This document shows, in pieces, positions 33,426 to 44,381 of a DNA stretch of 64,000 bases. Position 1 is the stretch's first letter. Each line of letters starts with the position of its first letter. The notes below the pieces were generated by a model, which had not been told where the DNA came from, searched no databases, and saw only the letters and a list, made by a program, of their open reading frames with translations. This DNA is from Eutrigla gurnardus (Eukaryota > Chordata > Actinopteri > Perciformes > Triglidae). Position numbers and translations under genes: made by a program. The DNA is taken from the NCBI GenBank assembly GCA_963514095.1, contig OY741267.1, positions 6,974,048 through 7,038,047 of the forward strand. Direction: 5' to 3'.

Positions 33426-33440
33426 TGGCTGCTTTTCCCA

Positions 33441-33920
33441 GCAAGCAGATGGAGGAAAGGTGGAGCCGGATGAGCTAAGAAGTGGGGGAACATGAAGCAG
33501 AAATACAAGGTGAGTTGTAAGCAGTTTAAAGTATTGAACACTACAGCATAAAAGAAACAAGATGAAGTTGTCTTTCTTATAAATAATCAGGTAAAGTCAG
33601 TGCTGGGTAATATCTGTTAAAACATCAGAGTCCATTAAGTTGATCCCATGTGGTACAGTATTACTGTCCATATTCTAATATATGACTAGTGGTGAATAGT
33701 GAATAGCTGAATCATGATTATGAGAAGTGTTTGTATATGTTGTTTATAGGAACTGAAGATGTCAGCACTGAGGGAGGAGAGGTCACTGCTGCACACTGGA
33801 AGTGTTTGTTGTCATGGATGAGGTGATGGAGCAAAGACCTGCTATTACCCCACTACACCCCATCTCCTCAGCCATGATGCCAACCACTGCAGCAATACGC
33901 AACACGTAATGCAACCTGTA
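33441..33920 (+). pseudogene. Relic of a Myb/SANT-like DNA-binding gene in element copy 1
   Basis: GATGAGCTAAGAAG...AAGCAGAAATACAAG followed by a GTGAG donor, then after TTTATAG the stretch encoding GEVTAAHWKCL. In fish Myb/SANT-like proteins of transposon origin (from memory) KKWE-LKQKYK is followed by G-EVTAA-WKW. Stops and frameshifts make it non-coding; copy 2 has the same first exon at 48680-48750. Confidence 0.4.
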
Positions 33921-35333
33921 TATATAACATGGATTATTTGTCGAATAAATTATTCACTAATAACCCACTACTTGTTTATTTTATCCCACCAAACTCATAC
34001 ATGATATTAAAACGGCTTATATTAGCCTACATGTCGGTTGATGATCGAATAATAAAGGTACTTTTTTAAACCAAATAAGTGATATTACTTACTTCAGAGG
34101 GAAATCCAAATTCCATGTAGGCTACTCGTGAATAATGTAGCTCCTCCGACGGGCCGATTGCCTCCGTCGTCTCCGTGGTGAAGGTGCTGGTGTTCTGTGG
34201 TCGGAGGTGTAATACAATCTATGAACGATCAATGATCGATAAAAGCTAGTCGCTATCGCTGGCGAATGAAAGCAGCTACTCAGGTAAGAGGAAGATAGAG
34301 GGAAAGCGTGGGAGTGCACAAATATAAAAAACTGTAGAGAACATTTGAAAATATTTTGAAATATTTAATTAAGTGTAATACTAATCATGCTTTATATTTT
34401 GATAAGTAATGTCCAATAAACGGGAGCTAGAACGGAAATCGATTCAGTTACGTGAGAGAAGATGAGGACGAGATGTCAATAAAGTTAAAAAAAATAAAAT
34501 GTAGTATGAGATGTGTTTGAGGTCACTTCCGTTGTGGCTTTTGTATTTGTGTTGTGACTTTTGTATTTGGCCTGACACCTCTGGGCCACCGTAGATTAAT
34601 GCTATCCTCTGATCACTAAAAGCATAGTAAATTTCAATCTATAAATAACTGTTTGTTTATGCAACTGAATGGTCACATGTAAAGTACAAAACACATAGAC
34701 TCACGTGAGGTGTCCTTGTTTGAATAGAGGAAACATAAAAGACGTCAAATTCATGGTATAAATGAATAACCACTGAGGGTTGTCTTCTAAATCTTTTACA
34801 AGGACACTCGATTCCGTACGATGCCGTGATAAGTCGATGGCGCATAAAGCGAGGAACTACAAAGTGTTTTTCATATTGATGAATTGAATCAATAACTCCA
34901 CTTGTGGCATAGTGTAAGAGACTCCCGTTGAGCGTTAGAGAAGAGTATCTCCAGTTGAGCTGTAGAGATAAAGCTGTCCAGGAGGACACAGGGAGGTTTG
35001 TTATGTTTCATGTAAATGTGGGGGGGTTTCCTACTTGACGGATTCATATTTTCACTGTGAGTCAGTGTATCGGACAGTACAGACTGCTGGAGAACTCCTG
35101 CACTCACACGGATCTCAAGTAGTTGTGTATACGAGGGATTGGAATAGCTAGAATGGGATATTTTAGTTAGGGTGTTACAGAAGTTGGTGAATTAAAACGA
35201 GTGAATAGACTGGGAAAACCCTCAACGATAAAGCACACAGTAATAGACTGCTGTGTAGAAGCTTGTTGATCGGGTCCTCACTCAGGCGCTGTGCCATTCA
35301 CCCTCTCTGAATAACATGTGTAATAGTTCTAAA

Positions 35334-35642
35334 ATGTTGCAGAAACTTGTGGATGAGTGGAAGGAGTGTAAATCCGACTCGTTGGGGTCGGTGCTACTTG
35401 AAACAGTAGTGAGATGGCAGAAGAAAGTTCCAAAAGATGAAGAGAAGAAGGGATTAGAAAGGTTTGTAGACTAGATGAGGGAAATGCAGGAAAAGGGGAT
35501 GTTTGGAGGTTATAAAAACGCTTTTAATAAGTTTATGAAGCAAGCTACAGTAAGTCGAGAGCAGACCACAGCAAAGCTACAAGAGGCAGGAAGAATGCAG
35601 AAAAGGAAAGTGAGAAAAGCAGTAAAACAGGAAAGGTTTTAG
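35334..35642 (+). other. Charged 102-codon frame with one in-frame TAG
   Basis: Begins MLQKLVDEWKECKSD and remains open but for a TAG at codon 47 (35472-35474), then ends in a Lys/Arg-rich helix (GRMQKRKVRKAV). The regular charge pattern suggests former protein. It lies 2 kb before the retroviral integrase relic and could be its gag remnant, but no motif proves this. Confidence 0.35.
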
Positions 35643-35776
35643 GCAGACGGCCAATGTTTTCTGGGAGATGTTAAATTTTCCATACAATCACTGTCCTCTG
35701 TGCTAACGATACATCAAAGGCCAGTTAAGACCTTGACTCCTCCAGAGACACACCGACCTGAACAAAAGATATGACT

Positions 35777-35778
<2 letters not shown>

Positions 35779-35826
<48 letters not shown>
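35779..35826. repeat. (CA)n microsatellite
   Basis: Uninterrupted dinucleotide run. Confidence 0.95.
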
Positions 35827-35827
<1 letters not shown>

Positions 35828-36030
35828 CCTGAGACACACAGAACCCAGAGCTCACCTCCTATGAGAAAAACTACAACTCTCTGAAAAAGCATTCGTAGAC
35901 GTTAAAACAGCATGATCTACAGCCTACACGCTCACAACTACTGTGAACCATTTCATCTGGATGTTGACGTCATCCCTAATCCCTGAGTGTTCTCAGCTGT
36001 GCTCCCCTCCCTGATGTCTATATAGTCTGT

Positions 36031-37061
36031 GGCTGTATCCGAAACCGCATACTACCGTACTGCCTACTACATACTGCGTTAGTATATACTGTATACTGCG
36101 TACTGAATGTGGGATTCAGTATGCTACTTCAGCAGACCGACGCCGTTCACACGGCGTATGCAGTATGCAAATTTCCCAGAATGCATTTCGTGGCGACCGG
36201 CAGCGGTAGTTGTAAAACAGGCGAAAAGCTGTTTTATTTCCCGCTGTAGCGCTGTTATTATGTCACTTTATTAAATCTTAATATTTTTTCATGCGAGAAA
36301 GTAACCGTTTAGATCCCCAATGTGCGGTTAGTTTACCCAAATGACGGCTGTTTAGTAATTTGCCTCGATGTTTTCGGAGAAGTGAAGCTCCGGAAGGAGC
36401 GGGTCGTCTCAGAGGCAGCAGCCCGTCTCCAGAGGTGTTCCGCCGGCCAACATGCGTCGTCGTCCCGGGGGAGACAGCAAGCCAGTTATCTTAACCGCTG
36501 TTTGTAGCGGACAGTATACAGTATAGCGCTGTCTCGGGAGCTCTGCATGTACAGAAATCACCAAATATTAATAAAAAAAAGTTTGAATTAACAGAGTACT
36601 TTTTTTCATTTCATATGTACAACAGCCTGGATTTCTATTGTACCTATATAGCTTTCGTCACAATAATCGTCAAGTAGCCTATGCACTGTACTTATGTAAA
36701 CAAATATAAACGCCGTACTGCTCCGGCGTTTGTTTTTTGTTTTTTTCGTCCCAGCTCCGGCGTTTGTTTGTTTGTTTTGTTTTTTTTTCGTCCCAGCTCC
36801 GGCGTTTGTATTCCCCTGGAAACGCTCTCTTGCTCCGTCATTACTCGATTTATCCAGGCTCCAGCGCATTGCATTGTGGGAAACAGTAGGCAGAGTAGAC
36901 TGGTCGGATGCATACTGGAAATATTCTCCGAATCAGTACGACATCCGGGAACTTTTCGCATACTGCAGATTTTTCTTTTGTTTGCATACTGCATACTGCA
37001 TACTACATTTTGGCCAAATCAGTACGTACTAGCAGTATAGTATGCGGTTTCGGATACAGCC
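36031..37061. mobile_element. Non-autonomous DNA transposon with 24-bp TIRs
   Basis: Starts GGCTGTATCCGAAACCGCAT and ends with its exact inverse complement; 24 bp match perfectly. Subterminal ATACTG(C) repeats occur at both ends. There is no coding region. The interior has a ~45-bp unit (CTCCGGCGTTTG...TTTTTCGTCCCAG) in three tandem copies at 36720-36810. Flanks share only TGT, so the duplication is at most 3 bp or unresolved. Confidence 0.75.
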
Positions 37062-37740
37062 TGTGTCTTCCCCTGTCTCGTTGCCAGAGTATCTTGTCCT
37101 GCGTGTACTTCCAGCCCAAGACCACAGCCATTGTTTCACGACCAAGTATCGTTTGTATTCAAGATTTTCAGGTTATTTCCTCAAGACGAGTGATTTTCTG
37201 TTTGTAATGTTTTAAGGTCCAAGTCAGAGTTAAGTTATTTCGTAGTTAGGTTATCCTCCCCTTGGAGCGTTTTCTGTTCTTTAGCCCTGTTAGTTTGTGT
37301 AGCTTCGTATCCTCCCTTTTGGAGTGTTTTTGGTTAGTTCAATTTCATAGTTAGTCCTCAATAGACCAGTATTAGCCTTTTATTTTGTATCCTCCCCTTC
37401 GGAGCGCTTTTCTGTTTCGGTGTTTGTTGTGTCTGTTTCCTGCCTTTTCCCTTCCCTTCTCCTCCCCTTCCCCTTCTCCCTTCCCCGTCTCTCCCATTTT
37501 CCTGAAGTCAGGGGTCTCAGTTGTCATAGCCGGTTACGTTGTCACTCTGTTTTAGGAGTATTCTCCTAGAATTCTAAGGCTTGGTTCAACTGTTCACTCT
37601 CTGCGCCTGAGTCCTCCTTCTTAGCCCAGACCTGACAGTCCTGCTCAATGTGTTAAGTGTCCTGAGGTGATTTCTGTTGTGATATGACACTATAAATAAA
37701 AGTGAATTGTTTTGAATTGAAATTGGACAATATAGAAACA
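37062..37740. other. Non-coding, pyrimidine-rich stretch
   Basis: TATCCTCCCCTT-type phrases recur three times (about 37250, 37309, 37388). The last 90 bases (GTCCTGCTCAATGTGTTAAGT...ATAAATAAAAGTGAATTG) match the dispersed tail at 22355-22420. Confidence 0.4.
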
Positions 37741-38649
37741 AGACAAGCACACATAAGACATGATATGTATCACTGGAGAAGGAAAGGTTTTGTGGCCTCA
37801 CTGGCACCCGTTAAACATTTGAACCAACTATTCGACCTTTACCATGCATTATTAGAGCCACAACAAGGAGCCACACTCAAGTGCAGAGGACATCAAGTGA
37901 TGAACCAAGAAGCCCACAGTAGAGGCCACTGTGTGAGCTCAAAAGTAACAGCTCTCATTTCTCAGCATTGGTGGCAACCCCACCTTAAAGACATCACTAA
38001 ATATTGTGTGCAGTCATGTGAAATCTGTAATCAGTTTAATCTAAAGGTTTAATTAAAGGCAGGACTAGGACGTTTTCTAGTCCATTCCATCCAGCGTCTC
38101 AGGGACTAGTAGAAAGGGTTAATCGTACTATCAAAGAAGGATTGGCTAAAGTCTGCACACACAAAACTAACTTAGATCAAAGCTCTAGTGCTATTTAACC
38201 TGAGATCCACTCCAAATGTGACAATGAATGTCAGCCCACATGAGATTTTAACAAGAAGGAAAATACCCTGTCTATTTACTAGACCTCTGTTATTACAGTA
38301 TGAAGATCTGAGTGAGTATGTTAAACAACTGAATAACACTGTGATAAGCATCTCTCAACAGGTCACAGAAATACTCACCAAAGAACAGGACCATGACACA
38401 TTTCCTGTTGGAGTGGGGAGCTGGGTCCTGAGGAAAGTCAACAAGCTCAATTGGTCCTCCCCCAGGTGGAAGGGACCGTATGCACTGACTCGAGACCCTA
38501 CAGAGAGGACATTGACTGAGGCTCGGACTGACTTAGGAACCTCACTGACTGACAATGACCACGACTCTAGAAATGAAACCCTACCAGAGACTGGACACGC
38601 CTCAACTGACAAAACCCTCCAGAAAGACTCCATGGAGACCAGGTTGTAG
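37741..38649 (+). pseudogene. Endogenous retrovirus integrase relic
   Basis: A zinc-binding HHCC pattern is readable (His pair near 37915, Cys pair near 38010-38030). A stop at 38050 and a shift follow, with an integrase-core remnant in other frames near 38075-38170. From 38188 an open frame shows a retroviral integrase C-terminal pattern (Trp-Val-Leu near 38421 and a Ser-Pro-Arg-Trp-Lys-Gly-Pro box near 38455). The core catalytic residues are not contiguous, so it is dead. Gag, protease and RT were not recognised upstream. Confidence 0.65.
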
Positions 38650-38663
38650 TCAGAAGTAGCTTC

Positions 38664-40245
38664 ATGGCAGTCCACCACCATCATGACTCGATTCCTGCAA
38701 GTTTAAATGTAGCTCATTTAACTTATCAGAACTCCTTGATCTATTTAGATGCTATTGGATTCCCCAGAGGTGTCCCTGATCAATATAAATTAGTAGATCA
38801 AGTCAACGCAGGGTTTGAGTCATCCCTGTTCTGCTGGGCCACTATAAACAAAAATGTGGACAGAATTAATTAAATTAATTTTAATATTCAAAGGCTTATG
38901 TGACTAGAGATGTAATTGCTGGACTACATGAACAATTGGCTGCTACTTCCCTGATGACTTACTAAAATAGAATGGCCCTTTATTTCCTCCTAGCTGAAAG
39001 AGGTGGTGTGTGTTTTCCCAAAATTGTTGTTTGTTCATTCCTAACCAGAGATGGACAGAGTTCTCGACCCCAGTACTTGAGTAAGAGTACAAATACTAAT
39101 GGTCAAAATTTACTCCGTTACAAGTAAAAGTAGCTCAGTCGACATGGTACTCGAGTAAGAGTAAAAAAGTACTTGCTTTTAAAGGTACTTAAGTTTCCAA
39201 AAGTACATGCTTTTAAATTTACTTTAAGTAAAAGTAAGAGATAGAGTAAATTTCAAATAAAATGAATGGGATCACAGGACTACAGCAGATGTTGCAGATG
39301 CAGATGTTCATTAACAATCATTGAAATAGTAACCAAATGAACCTGCACCGTCCAACTAACTCTCTATCATTGGGAACTGGAACCCCCTCAAAGACCAATG
39401 TGGTCCCCACACCACTGGCTGAGAATCACTGTTTTACAAAAAACGACATCTCTGCTTTCAATAACTCAATGTTGAGGTCACTTGTCTTTACAGGAAGGAC
39501 AATATAGGAGCACAACAAACTCTGTCTCCCCATGTATCCTTATGGGGAGGGATTACGTATTTTACGTAGATCCCAGTGGAGAGCGTGCACTGTGATAGGT
39601 TTCCTTCTTTGACAAACACAGCTTGTGTCCAATAGTACTTAAAAAAGAAAGAAAGGGGGAAAAAAAGACCAGAAAGTAACAAGTACTTTTCAGCCTTTCT
39701 GGAAATTAACTTGAGTAAAAGTTAAAGTATTTGTCTTGGAAATGTATTCAAGTAAGAGTAATAAGTACCAAAGAAATCTAATACTCAAGTAAAGTACAAA
39801 TCCTCTGGATATGTACTTAAGTACAGTACTTAAGTAAATCTACTCCGTTACTGTCCACCACTGTTCCTAAGAACACAGCCCCAGATGGCTCCATAACTCG
39901 AGCTCTCTCTGGTCTCAAAACTATGTCAGAATAGTTATCAGAACACTCAGGGATAGACAATCTGTTATCTGATTGGCTAAACAGAGCCTTTAGCAAGTGG
40001 AAAAACATTAATCATGCCTGTGTTACTTTCACTAGTGAAAGTAATGTTGCTGCACACCATGTATCAGGCACCTCTGTCTAAAGTGTATTACCACGGCCAT
40101 TAATGATTCCCCACACCACCTCCTTATCAATTATCCCAGCATGCAGGTGAAACTGTCCCACTGATCTCCCTCTCTGAGCCCGGAGAGGATGAGACTGAAG
40201 CTTACAAGGATGCTGATGATGAAGACCGCTGTTTGTACTCCTGAA
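38664..40245 (+). pseudogene. Endogenous retrovirus env (transmembrane-subunit) relic, split by a MITE
   Basis: Frames at 38664-38873 and about 38900-39035 look like the ectodomain of a retroviral transmembrane subunit (helical Asn/Gln-rich part, then an LAERGGVC motif near the immunosuppressive-like/CX6CC region). The sequence is interrupted at 39046-39863 by a hAT MITE and resumes at about 39864. In-frame stops are present on both sides (for example near 38965 and 39931). Non-functional. Confidence 0.6.
39046..39863. mobile_element. hAT-type MITE inserted in the env relic
   Basis: 818 bp with inverted ends (CAGAGATGGACAGAG... and ...CTGTCCACCACTG) and subterminal ACTTAAGTA/GTACTTGAGTAA repeats. 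Flanked by an 8-bp duplication with one mismatch: TTCCTAAC 39038-39045, TTCCTAAG 39864-39871. Eight bases is the usual hAT target duplication. Confidence 0.8.
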
Positions 40246-41256
40246 TAGTCATAGATACACAGGTTTTGGTAAAGTTACCACATACCCACATATAGCATTA
40301 CATACTGTGACGCCGCAGCTCGTGTCCGCGTCGGCACGCGTCCTTAGTTGGCCGCACCAAACTTTTTATATGCAGGTTTAATAATTAATGGACGTGTGTT
40401 CATAATTTGCATGTTTCCCCCCCCCCATTAATATACATTCCCATGGACGGTGTTAAAGTGTGGGGTTTGCGTGTGTTTAAACAGATGGGTGCACACATTT
40501 TGTGAAACCATGCCAAACTTTTCACCCACATTTCATTCATTCTTTCAATCATTCAATCGTGATATAATTCCGTTTTGTTACTATGAAATATTGATCACAC
40601 CTGGAAGTGTAAGGTTTGTACATAATGGGGCGTAAGAAAATTTGTGATTGTTGTACTAGCTGTGTTTATTCATTGTGTTAAAAGCACAACACGCCTTACC
40701 GTTGTATGAGTCGTTCTCTTCCTGCTGTGTTAGGAAGCGGGCGCCCGTGCTGGGACGGATTTATGGTTCGGGCGCGTTCATGACTGAAGCACGCGCATCG
40801 GCGCTAAATCAATTATCGATAGTTAAATATGAACTGTGAATGTAGTGGCATGTGTCCATACATAAATATTAATTGTAAGGCCTGATCTAGGGATATTTAT
40901 TGTAGGTACCTTTTTAACTCTGTTTAACGCATATTGGTGTGATAAAACGTAAACACCCCTGTCTGATATGAGGACAATGGTATGAACCAATTTGGAATGT
41001 TCTGTCTACCTTTATAAAAGGGATGTGTTTAGTGGTGGAGGGGGGCTCTCTTGATGGAGGAAGCAAAGCTATGCTTACCTGTACCCTCAGCGAAATGAGG
41101 TGTTTTGTCACTTAAAGCGGAAATGATAGAAGTGCTTTGGTGTGGCTTATCATAGCGCTAGTCTTTGTATAAAAAGTATTTTTTTTCTTGTTATTTTCTT
41201 TTTTTCTCTTTTTTTCCATTTTTGCATTATTTTCCGTATGGATATCCTAAAACACC

Positions 41257-44200
41257 CGGGGTTGGGGCTCGCAGGCGAGCGCCTGGTGGCCGGGTCTGTG
41301 CCCACGGGACCCGGCCGGGCACAGCCCGAAAGAGCGACGTGGGCCCGCCCTCCTGTAGGCCCACCACCCGCAGGAGGGTTCAGAAGGGGCCGGTGCGGTG
41401 GGATTTGGGTGGCTGTCCTGGGCGGGTGCCCCGGCGACCCAATCCCCGGACGGTGACTCTAGCCATGGGGACATGGAATGTCACCTCACTGGGGGGGAAA
41501 GAGCCTGAGCTAGTGCGGGAGGTAGAGCGCTACCGGCTACAGGTAGTCGGGCTCACCTCCACGCACAGTCTGGGCTCTGGAACCCAACTCCTTGAGAGAG
41601 GCTGGACTCTCTTCTACTCTGGAGTTGCCCGCGGTGAAAGGCGCCGAGCTGGTGTGGGCTTGCTTATAGCCCCCCAGCTCGGCCGCCATGTGTTGGAGTT
41701 TTCCCCGGTGAACGAGAGGGTCGTCTCCCTGCGCCTTCGGGTCGGGGATAGGTCTCTCACTGTTGTTTCGGCCTACGGGCCAAACGGCAGTGCAGAGTAC
41801 CCGGCCTTCTTGGAGTCCTTGGGAGGGGTACTTGAGAGTGCTCCAACCGGGGACTCCATTGTTTTACTGGGGGACTTCAACGCTCACGTGGGCAACGACG
41901 GTGTTACCTGGAGGGGCGTGATTGGGAGGAACGGCCTCCCCGATCAGAACCCGAGTGGGGTTCTGTTATTGGACTTCTGTGCTGGACACGGTTTGTCCAT
42001 AACGAACACCATGTTCAAACATAAGGGTGTCCATCAGTGCACATGGCACCAGGACACCCTAGGCCGGAGGTCAATGATCGACTTCGTGGTTGTGTCATCT
42101 GACCTCCGGCCGTATGTTTTGGACACTCGGGTGAAGAGAGGGGCTGAGCTGTCAACTGATCACCACCTGGTGGTGAGTTGGATCCGCTGGCAGGGGAGGA
42201 AGCTGGACAGACTTGGCAGACCTAAACGCGTTGTGAGGGTCTGCTGGGAACGTCTGGTGGAACCCTCTGTCAGGGAGGTCTTCAACTCCCACCTCCGGGA
42301 GAGCTTTGACCAGATCACGAGGGAGGCTGGGGACATTGAGTCCGAATGGACCTTGTTCTCTGCTTCCATTGTTGACGCGGCTGTTCGAAGCTGTGGCCGT
42401 AAGGTCTCCGGTGCCTGTCGTGGCGGCAATCCCCGAACCCGGTGGTGGACACCGGAAGTAAGGGATGCTGTCAAGCTGAAGAAGGAGTCCTACCGAGCCT
42501 GGTTGGCTCGGGGGACTCCCGAGGCAGCTGACGGGTACCGGCAGGCCAAGCGTGCTGCAGCACGGACGGTCGCTGAAGCAAAGGTTCGGGTCTGGGAAGA
42601 GTTCGGGGAGGCCATGGAGGAGGACTATCGGTCAGCCTCGAGGAAATTCTGGCAAACCATCCGGCGCCTTAGGAAGGGGAAGCAGCCCTCCACCAACACT
42701 GTTTACGGTGGAGGTGGGGAGCTGCTGACTTCGACTGGGGATATCGTCGGGCGGTGGAAGGAATACTTCGAGGATCTCCTCAACCCCACTGTCACGTCTC
42801 CCATTGGGGAAGCAGAGGCTGGAGACTCAGAGGCTCATCCACCCATTACCCGGGCTGAAGTCACCGAGGTAGTTAAGAAGCTCCCCGGTGGCAAGGCACC
42901 GGGGGTGGATGAGATCCGCCCTGAGTACCTCAAGTCTCTGGATGTTGTGGGGCTGTCTTGGTTGACACGTCTCTGCAACATCGCGTGGCGGTCGGGGACA
43001 GTACCTCTGGACTGGCAGACCGGGGTGGTGGTCCCTCTATTCAAAAAGGGGGACCGGAGGGTGTGTTCCAACTATCGGGGGATCACACTTCTCAGCCTCC
43101 CCGGGAAAGTCTATTCCAGGGTGCTGGAGAGGAGAATTCGGCCGATAGTCGAACCTCGGATTCAGGAGGAACAATGCGGTTTTCGTCCTGGCCGTGGAAC
43201 ACTGGACCAGCTCTATACCCTCCGCAGGGTGCTCGAGGGTTCATGGGAGTTTGCCCAACCAGTCCACATGTGTTTTGTGGACTTGGAGAAGGCATTCGAC
43301 CGTGTCCCTCGTGATATTCTGTGGGAGGTACTTCGGGAGTACGGGGTCGGGGGCCCTCTGCTAAGGGCTGTTCGGTCCCTGTATGACCGGGGCAGGAGCT
43401 TGGTTCGCATTGCCGGCAGTAAGTCAGACCTGTTCCAGGTGCATGTTGGACTCCGGCAGGGCTGCCCTTTGTCACCGGTCCTGTTCATTATTTTTATGGA
43501 CAGGATTTCTAGGCGCAGCCGTGGGCCGGAGGGGATCTGGTTCGGGAGCCACTGGATTTCATCCCTGCTTTTTGCGGACGATGTGGTCTTGTTGGCTCCT
43601 TCGAGCCAGGACCTCCAGCATGTCCTGGGGCGGTTTGCAGCCGAGTGTGAAGCAGCCGGGATGAGGATTAGCACCTCCAAATCTGAGGCCATGGTTCTCG
43701 ACCGGAAAAAGGTGGCTTGCTCCCTCCAGGTCGGGGGGGAGTTCCTGCCTCAAGTGGAGGAGTTTAAGTATCTTGGGGTCTTGTTCACGAGTGAGGGAAG
43801 GATGGAGCGTGAGATTGACAGGCGGATCGGTGCAGCGGCTGCAGTAATGCGGTCGCTGTATCGGTCCGTCGTGGTAAAGAGAGAGCTGAGCCGAAAGGCG
43901 AAGCTCTCGGTTTACCGGTCAATCTACGTTCCTACCCTCACCTATGGTCATGAACTTTGGGTCATGACCGAAAGAATAAGATCCCGGATACAAGCGGCCG
44001 AAATGAGCTTCCTCCGCAGGGTGGCGGGGCGCTCACTTAGAGATAGGGTGAGGAGCTCCGTCACACGGGGGGAGCTCGGAGTAGAGCCGCTGCTCCTCCA
44101 CATCGAGAGGAGCCAGTTGAGGTGGCTCGGGCATCTGCATCGGATGCCCCCTGGACGCCTCCCTCGGGAGGTGTTCCAGGCATGCCCCACCGGGAGGAGA

Positions 44201-44381
44201 CCCCGAGGAAGACCCAGGACACGCTGGAGTGACTATGTCACCCGGCTGGCCTGGGAACGCCTTGGGGTCCTCCCGGAGGAGCTGGGGGAAGTGTCTGGGG
44301 AGAGGGAAGTCTGGGCGTCCCTGCTCAGGCAGCTGCCCCCGCGACCCGGTCCCGGATAAGCGGAAGATAATGGATGGATGG
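41257..44381 (+). mobile_element. Rex3: Full-length-looking Rex3 (RTE clade) LINE
   Basis: Flanked by a perfect 19-bp duplication, ATGGATATCCTAAAACACC (41238-41256 and 44382-44400). It ends in TGGATGGATGGATGG, the GATG-type tail of Rex3. The RT region contains TGGCAGACCGGGGTGGTGGT and CAGGGCTGCCCTTTGTCACCG-type sites, the classical Rex3 primer sites as I remember them. The 5' part is GC-rich (GGCGAGCGCCTGGTGGCCGG). Among mobile elements here it looks youngest: intact frame, perfect duplication. Confidence 0.88.
41465..44359 (+). CDS. Rex3: Rex3 ORF: endonuclease and reverse transcriptase
   Basis: 964 codons plus stop, uninterrupted. I chose the ATG at 41465 because MGTWNVTSL opens the apurinic-like endonuclease; the frame is open further left but that part runs into the element edge and host DNA. 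Endonuclease motifs: LLGDFNAHVGN, SMIDFVVVSS, LSTDHHLVVS. RT motifs: CGFRPGRGTLDQL, VDLEKAFDRVPR, GLRQGCPLSPVL, and the catalytic FADDVVLL near residue 703. A C-terminal Cys-poor basic region (GRRPRGRPRTRWSDY) ends the protein. It would nick target DNA and prime reverse transcription at the 3' tail, and could also mobilise SINEs such as the one at 1211-1566. Confidence 0.9.
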   Translation: MGTWNVTSLGGKEPELVREVERYRLQVVGLTSTHSLGSGTQLLERGWTLFYSGVARGERRRAGVGLLIAPQLGRHVLEFSPVNERVVSLRLRVGDRSLTVVSAYGPNGSAEYPAFLESLGGVLESAPTGDSIVLLGDFNAHVGNDGVTWRGVIGRNGLPDQNPSGVLLLDFCAGHGLSITNTMFKHKGVHQCTWHQDTLGRRSMIDFVVVSSDLRPYVLDTRVKRGAELSTDHHLVVSWIRWQGRKLDRLGRPKRVVRVCWERLVEPSVREVFNSHLRESFDQITREAGDIESEWTLFSASIVDAAVRSCGRKVSGACRGGNPRTRWWTPEVRDAVKLKKESYRAWLARGTPEAADGYRQAKRAAARTVAEAKVRVWEEFGEAMEEDYRSASRKFWQTIRRLRKGKQPSTNTVYGGGGELLTSTGDIVGRWKEYFEDLLNPTVTSPIGEAEAGDSEAHPPITRAEVTEVVKKLPGGKAPGVDEIRPEYLKSLDVVGLSWLTRLCNIAWRSGTVPLDWQTGVVVPLFKKGDRRVCSNYRGITLLSLPGKVYSRVLERRIRPIVEPRIQEEQCGFRPGRGTLDQLYTLRRVLEGSWEFAQPVHMCFVDLEKAFDRVPRDILWEVLREYGVGGPLLRAVRSLYDRGRSLVRIAGSKSDLFQVHVGLRQGCPLSPVLFIIFMDRISRRSRGPEGIWFGSHWISSLLFADDVVLLAPSSQDLQHVLGRFAAECEAAGMRISTSKSEAMVLDRKKVACSLQVGGEFLPQVEEFKYLGVLFTSEGRMEREIDRRIGAAAAVMRSLYRSVVVKRELSRKAKLSVYRSIYVPTLTYGHELWVMTERIRSRIQAAEMSFLRRVAGRSLRDRVRSSVTRGELGVEPLLLHIERSQLRWLGHLHRMPPGRLPREVFQACPTGRRPRGRPRTRWSDYVTRLAWERLGVLPEELGEVSGEREVWASLLRQLPPRPGPG

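Larger units (their letters stand above)
31319..33440 (+). mobile_element. DIRS-type retrotransposon fragment (left end and gag region only)
   Basis: The host element reads CTACCACAGAGGTT at 31305-31318, then diverges from copy 2. The inserted sequence begins CTATTTCGTCCC...CCAGAGGCGGTGCTTTAAGC, recalling fish DIRS termini, and carries a DIRS gag-like frame. RT, RNase H and tyrosine recombinase are absent. Similarity to the host element resumes at about 33441 (GGAGGAAAGGTGGAGC). Confidence 0.7.
30888..34593 (+). mobile_element. DNA transposon copy 1 (TIR TACGGTGGCCC), interrupted by a DIRS fragment
   Basis: Both ends read TACGGTGGCCCAGAGGTGTC in inverted orientation. Just inside lie ~20-bp tandem subterminal repeats of the CACAACACAAATACAAAAG type. 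The internal sequence matches copy 2 (47809-55546): GTTTCTGGCCACAGTCAGC, the Myb/SANT-like relic, and the AAGTGTAATACTAATCATGC segment near the right end. A DIRS fragment splits it at about 31319-33440. Flanks (ATCTAA and GATTAA) do not show a clean duplication. TA...TA termini and a 6-bp duplication (copy 2) recall the IS3EU superfamily as I remember it, but no transposase was recognised. Confidence 0.8.
34594..36030. other. Unassigned stretch with a small interrupted ORF and a (CA)n run
   Basis: Apart from the frame at 35334-35642 and the microsatellite at 35779-35826, nothing was recognised. Confidence 0.4.
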
